Part shown: piece after piece, positions 44,708-53,568 of the stretch
Position numbering within the stretch: position 1 is the stretch's first letter
How the letters are laid out: each line of letters starts with the position of its first letter
Origin: DATJGF01 sp035495315
GTDB lineage: Bacteria; Verrucomicrobiota; Verrucomicrobiia; Limisphaerales; UBA8199
NCBI GenBank assembly: GCA_035495315.1
Contig: DATJGF010000061.1
Location: 1-64,000 of the forward strand
DNA length: 64,000 nt
Direction of reading: 5' to 3'
Made by a program: the position numbers and the translations under genes
The notes under the pieces: model-generated
What the model saw: the letters and a program-made list of their open reading frames with translations, nothing else
Told to the model about the DNA's origin: nothing
The model's database searches: none

Positions 44708-46036
44708 ATGAAACGACGGCAATTCCTCAAATCGGTAGCCTTCACAGGAGCAGCGGGACTCATTCTTCCGCGCACAAAACTTTTCGGCGTTGAAGCACCC
44801 AGCAAAAAATTGAACGTTGCGCTGATCGGCACCTGGGGGCGAGGCGAGGCCCACTTCGGCGGCCTGATGAGCGAGAACGTGGTCGCGCTGTGCGACGTCG
44901 ATGAAAAGCACCTCGCGTTCGGGGCTCAGAAGTTCCCAGGCGCCAAGCAGTATGTCGATTGGCGAAAGTGCCTGGATCAAAAAGACATTGAGGCAGTGGT
45001 CTGCTGCACGACAGATCACACCCACGCCTTCGTCGCCAACTGGGCGATGAACCGTGGGAAACATATCTATTGCGAGAAGCCGCTCGGCAACAGCGTTGAG
45101 GAGGTGCGCGTGGTCCGCGCCAATTATTTGAAGAATAAAAACAAACTGGCAACTCAAGTAGGGACTCAGCGCCACGAAATCGAGAACTTCAACCGCGTGC
45201 GGGAACTGGTGCGCGACGGTGCGATTGGCGAGTTGCAAGAGGTCAGCGCCTGGGGCAATCGCCAGATACCCAAACCGGGATATCTGCCAGCGGCCGGAGA
45301 TCCGCCGTCGCATTTGCATTACGATTTCTGGATCGGCCCGGCCCCGTTCCATCCATACAACCCGGCTTATTTTTCTGGTGGTCCCGGGATGAACTGTTTG
45401 TCCTGGAACATGTATTGGGATTTCGGGAGTGGGCAAGTTGGTGACATGGGCAGTCATACGATGGACCTGGCCTGGAACGCGATCGATGCCGAATTGCCTG
45501 CGGGAGCGGAAGGCAAAGGCGATCCGTTCAATGCCGAGGTCACGCCGGTTAAATTGGAAACGCACTTTGAAATTCCGGCTAACAACTGGCGTCAGGCAAT
45601 CAAGCTTTCATGGTACCAAGGGGGTGCGATGCCAGAAGGACCCATTCCCTACATTGATCTTCATAAGATCGATCACGGAGCGATGTTTGAGGGCAGCAAA
45701 GGCGTGCTGGTGGCGAATTTCGATACTCGGGTGTTGTTCCCACAGGGCAGTCAGGCCGACCTGACTTACTATAAGCCACGCACCAAACAAACGTTGATCC
45801 CGCCGATGGGAAATTTCCAGCGACAATGGATCAACGCCTGCAAGACGGACCTGAAGACGTCCTGCGACTTTGATTACAGCGGGAAATTGATTGAGACGAT
45901 GCTCCTCGGGCTGGCGGCGTATCGTGTCGGCAAGAAAATCACCTACGACGGCGCCATGGGGCGTTGCACAGATTGTTCAGAAGCGAACGAATTGCTTGTG
46001 AGAAAATATCGCGATGGCTGGACCTTAAACGGCTAA
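44708..46036 (+). CDS. Tat-exported Gfo/Idh/MocA oxidoreductase
   Basis: This 442-residue protein begins with a Tat signal (MKRRQFLKSVAFTGAAG). The Rossmann part has LNVALIGTWGRGEAHFGGL and GKHIYCEKPLGNSVEEVRV, with the EKP motif. The C-terminal domain has HYDFWIGPAPFHPYNPAYF and WDFGSGQVGDMGSHTMDLAW. It is expected to act on a sugar or polyol in the periplasm. It is divergent from blaI across a 310-bp gap that contains the BlaI-type palindrome, so it could share control with that system; that is inference. Confidence 0.92.
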   Translation: MKRRQFLKSVAFTGAAGLILPRTKLFGVEAPSKKLNVALIGTWGRGEAHFGGLMSENVVALCDVDEKHLAFGAQKFPGAKQYVDWRKCLDQKDIEAVVCCTTDHTHAFVANWAMNRGKHIYCEKPLGNSVEEVRVVRANYLKNKNKLATQVGTQRHEIENFNRVRELVRDGAIGELQEVSAWGNRQIPKPGYLPAAGDPPSHLHYDFWIGPAPFHPYNPAYFSGGPGMNCLSWNMYWDFGSGQVGDMGSHTMDLAWNAIDAELPAGAEGKGDPFNAEVTPVKLETHFEIPANNWRQAIKLSWYQGGAMPEGPIPYIDLHKIDHGAMFEGSKGVLVANFDTRVLFPQGSQADLTYYKPRTKQTLIPPMGNFQRQWINACKTDLKTSCDFDYSGKLIETMLLGLAAYRVGKKITYDGAMGRCTDCSEANELLVRKYRDGWTLNG

Positions 46037-46115
46037 TAGAAAGCATCGCACGACAGAAATAAGCTTCAGTAGCATCGAGGGCTGGCTTGCTATTTTCAGA
46101 GGCTTAATGCAGTAG

Positions 46116-46139
46116 GGGCCGGGGGTTTCCCCCCGGCCC
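46116..46139. terminator. GC-rich hairpin, possible terminator
   Basis: GGGCCGGGGG (46116-46125) and CCCCCGGCCC (46130-46139) form a 10-bp stem with a 4-nt loop, about 80 bp after the oxidoreductase stop at 46036. No T-run follows. A very similar stem is found at 49205-49234, so this could also be a dispersed repeat. Confidence 0.5.
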
Positions 46140-46316
46140 AGTCCGCTCACACGAGGTTGCTCTCGAAGCGGCACCTTCCAGCTTGGGCGCTTCACCTCTG
46201 CAAGCAATTGAACGAAGTTCGAAGCAGGAACTTCAAAAGAGTCCCATTGGGCCAAGCATAGGTTCTCTCATGGCAACCCAGTGATATGGCGAAGATAATG
46301 AATCATGTAAGAAGAA

Positions 46317-46362
46317 ATGTCAGCCCCACTTTGCGCAAATAAATCACCATTTTGCGCACCAA
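46317..46362 (+). promoter_or_regulatory. Candidate AraC-type operator A, 21-bp spaced repeats
   Basis: CACTTTGCGCA (46327-46337) and CATTTTGCGCA (46348-46358) are direct repeats exactly 21 bp apart, which is the spacing typical of AraC-family binding sites (two helical turns). The surrounding 43 bases match site B at 53495-53537 in about 40 positions. Which gene it controls is unclear: the nearest plus-strand gene starts at 46581, about 220 bp away, and to the left there is only the end of the 44708 gene. The 46037-46580 gap contains no other gene that I can support. Confidence 0.68.
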
Positions 46363-46580
46363 ACTGATTGTACGAAATCGCCTTCTTGGATCGTGGCGAG
46401 GATTGACTCACAGGGCGATGACACCGACCGAAAACATCTGCGCGTGAACAGTGGGCAGGACGGTCAAACACGCCCTTAAGGCGGGCAGCGTTCTTGGGCG
46501 CCCCTAGCCCTGCGGCTGCACTTAACATTCGAATCGCTTTGACAGTCCAGCGCGGCGGCGACAACTTTTGCCCAACCCAC

Positions 46581-49118
46581 ATGAGCCGCCGCGGCAAACG
46601 TACGGGTGAGCCCGCCACCAAGTCAGCAGCAGCAGCCGAGCGCGCCGCTAATGTTGAAAGCGAGGGTCAACGTTCGCGCTGGAAGCTGTGGTGCCTGCGA
46701 TTTCTAGCGATGATCGGGGTACCGGTCCTGCTCCTGGCGGTAATCGAGACGAGTCTGCGGGTCTTCGGTTATGGCTATCCGACCGCGTTTCTTTTAACGG
46801 CTTTTCATAATGGAGAACCCACGCTAGTCCAAAATAATCAATTCGGTTGGCGTTTCTTCGGCCAGCGCATGTCGCGCCTGCCACATCCGATTTCGATTTC
46901 GCCAAAAAAGCCCCTCAATACAGTACGCATTTTTGTCTTCGGAGAATCGGCCGCCTACGGGGATCCGCAGCCACGTTTTGGCCTGCCGCGCATGATGGAA
47001 GCTTTGCTGAGCCTGCGACATCCCGACGTGCGGTTCGAAGTAGTTAATGCGGCGATGACGGGGATCAATTCGCATGTGATCGTTCAGATCGCGCATGATT
47101 GCGCTCAGGCAGACGGCGATATTTGGGTTATCTACATGGGCAATAACGAAGTCGTAGGCCCCTTCGGCGCCGGGACGATTTTTGGCAGGCAGGTCCCACC
47201 GCTTCAGGTGGTCCACGCGAATGTAGCGCTGAAGCAGCTGCGGATAGGGCAACTTCTAGATTCCGCGCGGCAGTGGGCGCAGAAGGCGCCGCCAGAAAAA
47301 AGCGAATGGGGAGGGATGATGATGTTCCTGCAGCAGCAGGTCCGCGCCGATGATCCCCGGATGAGCAGGGTGTATGAGCATTTTGAACGCAATCTGGCTG
47401 AGATTCTCCGTGCCGGTAAGGAGTGCGGCGTGGGAGTCGTCGTCAGTACAGTGGCGGTTAATCTAAAAGCGTGCGCCCCGTTTGCGTCAGCACACAGGGT
47501 CGATCTGACTGACCGCCAAAAGCGAGAATGGGAAGAGCGTTTCAATCGCGGTGTTGACGCCCAAGCGAAGGGCCAGGCCGAGGAAGCCGCCGCCCAATTT
47601 CGCGAAACCGCGCGGTTGGATGACCGTTTCGCCGCCCTGCGTTTCCGACAGGGAGAATGCGCATTAGCCTTGGGCGAGATCCCGGGAGCCCAAAGACAGT
47701 TCATCGCGGCGCGCGATCTGGACACATTGCGGTTCCGCTGCGACAGCAGGCTTAATGAGTCGATTCGTCGTGTCGCTTCCAGGCGCGGTCCGGAACGGAT
47801 TCTGCTGGCCGACGCGAACCAGGCATTTGCGGAGCCGAGCCCCAATGGACTGCCGGGCGAGGACTTGTTCTATGAGCACGTTCACCTGACCTTTGAGGGC
47901 AATTATTTGCTCGCGCGCACGATTGCCGCGCAGGTGGAGAAGTTGCTGCCGGAGCGGGTAGCACGCACAACCACGATGTCGAAGTCGTGGCCCTCGTCGA
48001 CCGACTGCGCGCGACGGTTGGGGTGGAACCGGATAAAGCTCCGCTTGGCATTGAACGAAGAGCTTGCCCGCCAGGCTGACCCGCCTTTTACAGGACAACT
48101 CAACCATGCCGGTCAAGTTCAGCACCTCATGGGGCTGCTGCAGAAGCTATCATCGGCCAATAGCACACAGGAAAGGGCGGAGGCCCTGCAAACGTGTGAA
48201 CAAGCGGCAGCCCTGACGCCGGATGATCCATTCTTGCAACAGGAATTAGCGTCGTTAAAACAATCCGCAGGTGATTTGAATGGCGCAGCAGCGGCGATTC
48301 GCCGATCGGTGGACTTGTTGCCAACCAGCACCGAAAGCTGGGCACTGTACGGCCTGATCCTGGCGCAGGAGCAGAAATTCGAAGAGGCGGCAGCGGCATT
48401 CAAGCGCGAGTTTGAACTCGATGGCCAGGACGTCGGCGCATTGCAGGATTTGGCCATGTGCCTCGTGAAAGAAAACCGCCGCGACGAGGCCGTTCAAGAA
48501 TACAGGCGGGCCTTGAACATCAAACCGCGCTACGGTCCTGCATGGCTGGGACTGGGACAGACCCTCGAGGCGTTAGGACGCAAGGAGGAAGCAATGGATT
48601 GCTTTGCGAAAGCACTTACCAACCGTATTCACCGGGCCGAAGACTTAACGACGCTGGCTCGATTTTGCGGGTCTCGAGGCTGGCACGAAGCCGCAGTGAC
48701 CAACTACATTGACGCCTTGAAACTGAGTCCGTGGGATGCTGCTTTGAACTACGAGACAGGCGAGAACCTTGCAGCCTTGGGACGCCATGGCGAGGCCGCG
48801 CAACAGTTTGCAAGGGCGGCAGAGTTATCTCCCGGCTGGGGACAGGCGCAATACCAGTGCGGCGTTGAACTGGGGCAGGCTGGTCAACCGGCGGAAGCAT
48901 CGACGCGGTTTAAAGACGCGGTGCGACTGATGCCCGAGTTGTTAGAGGCGCGTCTCAACCTGGGCATTGCGCTAAGCAAAGCGAACAGAAATGGGGAGGC
49001 GCTGGAAGAATTCGAGCAAGTGCTCCAGCGTAACCCGGCGAACGCGCTTGCGCTGGAATATATACAAACGCTACGACACAAGGTTTCCGGTCAGACCAAT
49101 AGTCTGAAGGCCAAATAA
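46581..49118 (+). CDS. Membrane-anchored SGNH-hydrolase-like TPR protein
   Basis: The ATG at 46581 gives 845 residues. One membrane helix lies at about 33-54 (LRFLAMIGVPVLLLAVIE). An SGNH-like domain follows with IFVFGESAAYGDPQPRFGL (GxS), VIYMGNNEVVGPFGAG (the N block) and HLTFEGNYLLARTIAAQV (His near the end of the domain). From about residue 510 the chain is a row of TPR units (EKFEEAAAAFKREFELD, RRDEAVQEYRRALNIKP). The SGNH part may be an acyl or O-acetyl esterase fused to a TPR scaffold. The in-frame ATG at 46494 would add 29 unlikely residues. It ends just before the GC hairpin at 49205. Confidence 0.82.
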   Translation: MSRRGKRTGEPATKSAAAAERAANVESEGQRSRWKLWCLRFLAMIGVPVLLLAVIETSLRVFGYGYPTAFLLTAFHNGEPTLVQNNQFGWRFFGQRMSRLPHPISISPKKPLNTVRIFVFGESAAYGDPQPRFGLPRMMEALLSLRHPDVRFEVVNAAMTGINSHVIVQIAHDCAQADGDIWVIYMGNNEVVGPFGAGTIFGRQVPPLQVVHANVALKQLRIGQLLDSARQWAQKAPPEKSEWGGMMMFLQQQVRADDPRMSRVYEHFERNLAEILRAGKECGVGVVVSTVAVNLKACAPFASAHRVDLTDRQKREWEERFNRGVDAQAKGQAEEAAAQFRETARLDDRFAALRFRQGECALALGEIPGAQRQFIAARDLDTLRFRCDSRLNESIRRVASRRGPERILLADANQAFAEPSPNGLPGEDLFYEHVHLTFEGNYLLARTIAAQVEKLLPERVARTTTMSKSWPSSTDCARRLGWNRIKLRLALNEELARQADPPFTGQLNHAGQVQHLMGLLQKLSSANSTQERAEALQTCEQAAALTPDDPFLQQELASLKQSAGDLNGAAAAIRRSVDLLPTSTESWALYGLILAQEQKFEEAAAAFKREFELDGQDVGALQDLAMCLVKENRRDEAVQEYRRALNIKPRYGPAWLGLGQTLEALGRKEEAMDCFAKALTNRIHRAEDLTTLARFCGSRGWHEAAVTNYIDALKLSPWDAALNYETGENLAALGRHGEAAQQFARAAELSPGWGQAQYQCGVELGQAGQPAEASTRFKDAVRLMPELLEARLNLGIALSKANRNGEALEEFEQVLQRNPANALALEYIQTLRHKVSGQTNSLKAK

Positions 49119-49204
49119 CTCAAGGCCGAAAACGACCAAGCCTTCATCACTTATCGCGCAGTTGCAGGCGGCTTTAGTGCGAGGCGTCGCGAGATTTCGG
49201 AAAG

Positions 49205-49234
49205 GGGCCGGGGGTGCCCCAACACCCCCGGCCC
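49205..49234. terminator. GC-rich hairpin between convergent genes, probable terminator
   Basis: GGGCCGGGGGTG (49205-49216) and CACCCCCGGCCC (49223-49234) form a perfect 12-bp stem with a 6-nt loop, between the genes ending at 49118 (plus) and 49288 (minus). It probably stops transcription from both sides. It resembles the hairpin at 46116-46139. Confidence 0.65.
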
Positions 49235-49287
49235 TCTATTGACTCACAAGGATCCGACTCAAACCCACTTAGCCCGAAATGCAGATT

Positions 49288-52200
49288 TCATCGCTGCAGA
49301 CGATAGAATGACGATGAATTCGTCGGGGTAACCGTTGCGCTATAGACGCCATTGGTTTGGATTACCGTCGCATTGGCGTTCCCCCAACTCGCGCTTGCAC
49401 CGAGGGTTTTGCTGACCATCAACGTTGAGTTGCTGGCGCTGAGCGACCAGGTAAAGACGAGCTGGCCGTTGCTCAAATGCACGCTAAGCGGTGGGAGCGC
49501 TGCATTCATGTTCGGCCCAGCGATGTAGTCGTTGGCCACTTCGACTCCACTAAGGGCGCCGTCGTAAATGCGGAATTCATCGATTGACCCGTTGTATGCA
49601 GGGTCGGCGTTGTAACCGGAACGCCCAAGGTAATTCAACACATCCTGGAGGGCGCTGAGGGGGTCGGGCGCTCCGCCGCTGACGTGGAACTGGCCATTGA
49701 TATAGATACGGGTACCGCCGTCCACCGGAGCGTAGACGACAACCAAGTGGGCAGGCGTGTTGGTGGGGAAGAAATTATTCGAATCGCTCACATCGAATTC
49801 ATTGTTATAGCCCGGGTCGGCATTACCGAAGCCGAGGCGGAATTTGCCGTTGGATCCGCCGTAATTTGGGGTCCCGAACAGGCCGAACATACCAGCGCCA
49901 CCGGCGTCCGTGTTGCCGAAGACAAAGAGATTTTGCCAGGCACCGCCGCCGTTCCAGGTGACCCAGGCCTCCACAGTAAGATTGCTGAGGCCAGAAACCA
50001 GGCCGGGCGGCAGACTGATATAACCGCCGGTGCCGTCCATAACGGCCTGCCCATTGGTGAACACAACCGGGTTGGGATTAGGTTTAAGCGTGTTAACCTG
50101 AGCCTCGCCATTTGCGCCACCAACTGAGTCCACTACGTTGGAATCACTAAAGCTATAGCGATGGATCAGAACGGCTGGCCCTGAGCCAGCAGCGTATCCC
50201 AAGACCACTTGAGCGCTACCGGCTACACCTCGGTGAGTGCCGCTAACGGTCAAAGTGCCCGAGCTGAGCGGCGTAATGGTCCCGTTGGCGGAAATAACCG
50301 CGAGCGATGGGTCGGATACCGTCCACGTAGTGCCAGCGAAAGCGCTGACATCGATGTTGGTCGCGCCCGGGAACGTCGCGAGCAGAGAGGCCCGAAAGTT
50401 CGGCCCATCAAACACCGCGGTGGCGGGAAGGTTGGTAACGGTCACCGATACGGGAGCGACGACACTGACGGTGGTAGTTGCAGAGAGCCCCTGATAAAAT
50501 GCGATTAGGGTGCTGGTTCCGAGGTTGGTCACCGCCCGCATGCCCCCGGTGGCGTTGATAATGAATACATTCGTGTCCCCGACCGCATACGTGACTCCAG
50601 ATACGCCGCTGATATTTACATTGTTTGCGTGTTGGAAGTTCCCCAGAAGGTAGGGTTGCACGGTGTAAGGATTGCCCGGGATCAGAGGTGGAGCGCTCAG
50701 CGTAAGGCTTTGGATAGTCCCCGGGTCTTGTGGGAGCATATCCGGCCCCGTGGTTTGGCTCACCGCGACAGTGACGTCGCTTAAGACGCCCTCATATATG
50801 CGAATTTCACTGATCGACCCGTGGAAGGGCGGATCATTCCATTGGGAAGCGCCGACCCAGTTATTACCATCGGGGCTGAGGGCACTCAGAGGGTTGGCAG
50901 CATCGCCAGTGGCAACGACAACGCCGTTGACATAATAGCTCGCAGAGCGCCGGTTAGGAGCATAGATACACGTCAAATGCACTTGCTGCCCGATCGGGAG
51001 TTGCCCCGGACCGATCAAAGCCGTTTCACCTCCGCCACCCGCGGGAATGAAGGCGTCCCAGTGCGAATTGCCACCGCCATCACGAACGGTGAGGTATAAG
51101 GAATCCTGGCCGTTGCCCGCGTTCTGGGCCGTTCCTCCTTTCGTACTGTCACCGAAATCGAAGATCCGTTGCCAGGTAGTAGCCCCGGCGGCGTTGGCTC
51201 CTTGCCAGGTGGCCCAGACTTCGATCGTCAGGTTGGTCATGGTAGTAAACAAACCGCCAGGCAGGGCAATATATGGGGCGGTCGTATAGCTGGCCGTCAG
51301 AGGACCTGAGAACACGGCTTCCCCGTTGGCAAGAACGACGTTGGTGGTGCCGGTGGAGTCAGGAACCAGGGTCCCGGCTGCGCTCCCTACCGAGTCTGCG
51401 ATTGTAGTGGAAGAGGCAGGATCACTAAAGCTGTAACGGTGTACTAAAACCGGCACGGCAGCGCCGACGGTAATGGTGACAGGCGGAGTGGTGATCCCGC
51501 CCATGGAACCGGTGACCGTGGCAGTGCCAGGAGCTTTCGCGAACAAACCGCCTGATCTAAAGACAATGACATTCGTGTTGTCGGAAGTAACCGTAACGCC
51601 GTCGGGCACGCCGATCACCACGGCGCCAGCGCGTGCGTAGGTGGCCAGGAATTGAGGATATTGGAAATCGCCTTCACTCACGGCGACTTGAAGATTGGTG
51701 AAGGCTATAGCGGTAACGGCGCCCGGGTCGTAGTTTATGGTATCGGGTCCGGAAGCGAAGCTGGCGGCGACTTGTGGTGAGCTCAAAATGCTATCGTGAA
51801 TTCGGAACTCATTGAACGACCCATTGTATGCCGGGTCGGCGTTGTACACTGAGCGTCCGATATAATCGTAAACGTCCTGAAGCACGCTCAGGGGAAAATA
51901 GCTCGAAGCTGAGCCTGCGCTATCCAGCACCCCATTGACGTAAAGCATGACGTTGCTGGGCCCGTAGGTTAAAACGACATACGCCTCGGTTCCGATCGGG
52001 AACATATTGGAGCTGCTCACGTCGCGTTCGCTACTGTACCCGGGATCGGCATTTGCAATGCCAAACCTTAATTTGCCTCCAGAACCGCCGTACTGGGGAG
52101 TCAGAAACATGTCAAACTCGCCGGTACCGCCAGCGTCAGTGTTACCAAAATCGAAAAAGCGCTGCCAATCATTGCCGACACCGCTGTAGGTGGCCCAAAT

Positions 52201-52470
52201 TTCAATGCTGACGTTTGTCAGGCCGGAAACCAGCCCACCGGGCAACCGGATATAACCACCAGTACCATCCATCACCGCCTGGCCGCCACTGTAGGCAACC
52301 GGGGTGTTAGTTGCATTGATAACCAGGTTGGTACCGTGGGCGGTACCGACTGAGTCGCTGGCGTCGCTGGTGAAACTATAACGATGGATTAGAGTCGCAC
52401 GCGCAGGCTGGAGTGCGAGCGCGGAGACGAGCAAACACAACTGCAACCAGAATCGAGGGATGGTTTTCAT
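49288..52470 (-). CDS. Secreted triple-LamG (concanavalin A-like) protein
   Basis: This 1060-residue protein has a signal peptide (WLQLCLLVSALALQPARA). Three LamG/laminin-G-type domains follow, at about residues 27-245, 345-585 and 770-990. Each starts LIHRYSF/LVHRYSF, has a GYI/YIALPGGL strand and ends FNEFRIHD/ISEIRIYEG/IDEFRIYDG. Ig-like or Big_2-like linkers lie between them. The last stretch is a small module ending NSSSFYRLQR, like other secreted proteins of this window. No catalytic residues are recognisable. It is probably an adhesin or a polysaccharide-binding protein. It lies downstream of the pseudopilin-like gene on the same strand, with a 148-bp gap. Confidence 0.88.
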   Translation of the reverse strand: MKTIPRFWLQLCLLVSALALQPARATLIHRYSFTSDASDSVGTAHGTNLVINATNTPVAYSGGQAVMDGTGGYIRLPGGLVSGLTNVSIEIWATYSGVGNDWQRFFDFGNTDAGGTGEFDMFLTPQYGGSGGKLRFGIANADPGYSSERDVSSSNMFPIGTEAYVVLTYGPSNVMLYVNGVLDSAGSASSYFPLSVLQDVYDYIGRSVYNADPAYNGSFNEFRIHDSILSSPQVAASFASGPDTINYDPGAVTAIAFTNLQVAVSEGDFQYPQFLATYARAGAVVIGVPDGVTVTSDNTNVIVFRSGGLFAKAPGTATVTGSMGGITTPPVTITVGAAVPVLVHRYSFSDPASSTTIADSVGSAAGTLVPDSTGTTNVVLANGEAVFSGPLTASYTTAPYIALPGGLFTTMTNLTIEVWATWQGANAAGATTWQRIFDFGDSTKGGTAQNAGNGQDSLYLTVRDGGGNSHWDAFIPAGGGGETALIGPGQLPIGQQVHLTCIYAPNRRSASYYVNGVVVATGDAANPLSALSPDGNNWVGASQWNDPPFHGSISEIRIYEGVLSDVTVAVSQTTGPDMLPQDPGTIQSLTLSAPPLIPGNPYTVQPYLLGNFQHANNVNISGVSGVTYAVGDTNVFIINATGGMRAVTNLGTSTLIAFYQGLSATTTVSVVAPVSVTVTNLPATAVFDGPNFRASLLATFPGATNIDVSAFAGTTWTVSDPSLAVISANGTITPLSSGTLTVSGTHRGVAGSAQVVLGYAAGSGPAVLIHRYSFSDSNVVDSVGGANGEAQVNTLKPNPNPVVFTNGQAVMDGTGGYISLPPGLVSGLSNLTVEAWVTWNGGGAWQNLFVFGNTDAGGAGMFGLFGTPNYGGSNGKFRLGFGNADPGYNNEFDVSDSNNFFPTNTPAHLVVVYAPVDGGTRIYINGQFHVSGGAPDPLSALQDVLNYLGRSGYNADPAYNGSIDEFRIYDGALSGVEVANDYIAGPNMNAALPPLSVHLSNGQLVFTWSLSASNSTLMVSKTLGASASWGNANATVIQTNGVYSATVTPTNSSSFYRLQR

Positions 52471-52618
52471 ACGGATTTACTCATGGGTTTGGGTTTGTTT
52501 GAGCTAAAACAAAATCTCACAGCCAGTTCACGACGCCGCCGCCTTCGCGGGGCCTATGCCGCCTAGACAAAGTCACTTCGTAGCACGCCGGGCAACCACG
52601 GCGGCATGACTCAGGCGC

Positions 52619-53446
52619 TCACCACCAAAATACAGGACTCCCGGATCCGGTAGCGGTCCGCGGATACATCAGTTGAAATTTTCGCCACTCGCAATGGCCG
52701 TCGAGCATGCCGACGTTACCACCCGCCGGCAGGCGCCCTTCCATGTGGGAGGTGCGGTGTTGTTTGGCGTAGCCGCCCTGAATTCCAGTGTAGCTATTGG
52801 CCGCCCGATTGATGAGGCTGGTTTGTCCCGGCTTGGAAATCGTCGCGTCCGCCATGAGTACCCGATCGGTCACAGGTGCGGGAGGATAGGTAATTTGGGT
52901 GGTCGGATCGGTCACGCCGGTCGGAATGATGCTGTTGTTTACATTTGTTGGGGCCAGACTGGCCGTTCCAGGGAAAGTCTGGGCATAGCCGATGACATGA
53001 AACGCGCCTCGCATATTGCCACCTACAGGCGGCACGAAATACCACAGGTTCGAATTGTCCAAGTCGGTGAATCCAGAATCAGGGCAATAAAAAATCCGCC
53101 AATTGTTGGCCATGTTCGGGAGCATGGATTCGCCAATGTCCCAGGGAAAATCCCAAACCCAGTTGCCGTCGTCCATCAGCGGTAACTTGTCTTTATAGCT
53201 GTCCGCATAGAGACGTGTCGCCAAAGTGATCTGCTTGAGATTATTCATGCACTGGATGCGTCGAGCCTTCTCCTTGGACCGAGAGAGGGCGGGCAAAAGC
53301 ATCGCAGCGAGAATGGCAATAATAGCGATGACCACGAGCAGTTCGATCAATGTGAACGCAGACTTGCGGTGTTGAGGTATCGGAAACGAAACCGGGATTT
53401 GTAAGGCCGGCCCAGGGTCAGGACGAAAGGCCAAGGGCTCTTTCAT
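52619..53446 (-). CDS. Pseudopilin-like protein (DUF1559-type)
   Basis: This 275-residue protein has a prepilin-type leader: a 25-residue basic/Pro-rich start, then KSAFTLIELLVVIAIIAILAAMLLPALSRS, which prepilin peptidase would cut after Ala/Phe-preceding Ser or Lys. The C-terminal part holds HMEGRLPAGGNVGMLDGH, a variant of the H-X9-DG signature with a longer spacer. It is expected to be an exported, membrane-anchored structural protein. It lies between the LamG gene and the AraC regulator, and the AraC-type site B lies about 60-90 bp upstream of its start. It is probably the regulator's target. Confidence 0.87.
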   Translation of the reverse strand: MKEPLAFRPDPGPALQIPVSFPIPQHRKSAFTLIELLVVIAIIAILAAMLLPALSRSKEKARRIQCMNNLKQITLATRLYADSYKDKLPLMDDGNWVWDFPWDIGESMLPNMANNWRIFYCPDSGFTDLDNSNLWYFVPPVGGNMRGAFHVIGYAQTFPGTASLAPTNVNNSIIPTGVTDPTTQITYPPAPVTDRVLMADATISKPGQTSLINRAANSYTGIQGGYAKQHRTSHMEGRLPAGGNVGMLDGHCEWRKFQLMYPRTATGSGSPVFWW

Positions 53447-53494
53447 AGGCGATTGAATGCTTTAATAGGACACAGTAAATTATGGGGAAACAAA

Positions 53495-53537
53495 ATGTCA
53501 GCACCACTTTGCGCAAAAAAATCACCGTTTTGCGCAC
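53495..53537 (-). promoter_or_regulatory. Candidate AraC-type operator B, 21-bp spaced repeats
   Basis: CACTTTGCGCA (53505-53515) and CGTTTTGCGCA (53526-53536) are direct repeats 21 bp apart, nearly identical to site A at 46317-46362. The site lies between the end of the AraC regulator gene (53569) and the start of the pseudopilin gene (53446), both on the minus strand, so the repeats are upstream of the pseudopilin promoter. Confidence 0.75.
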
Positions 53538-53568
53538 GAGCCAATCCCAAGCCGAGTCAGGTCCGGGT

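Noticed and set aside
44663..45565. 300-codon minus-strand frame opposite oxidoreductase 44708
   Set aside because: The plus-strand gene has a Tat signal and EKP motif; the antisense frame has no recognisable features.
46025..46255. 76-codon minus-strand frame left of operator A, as possible target gene
   Set aside because: It crosses a terminator-like hairpin, starts with TTG and has no domain features.
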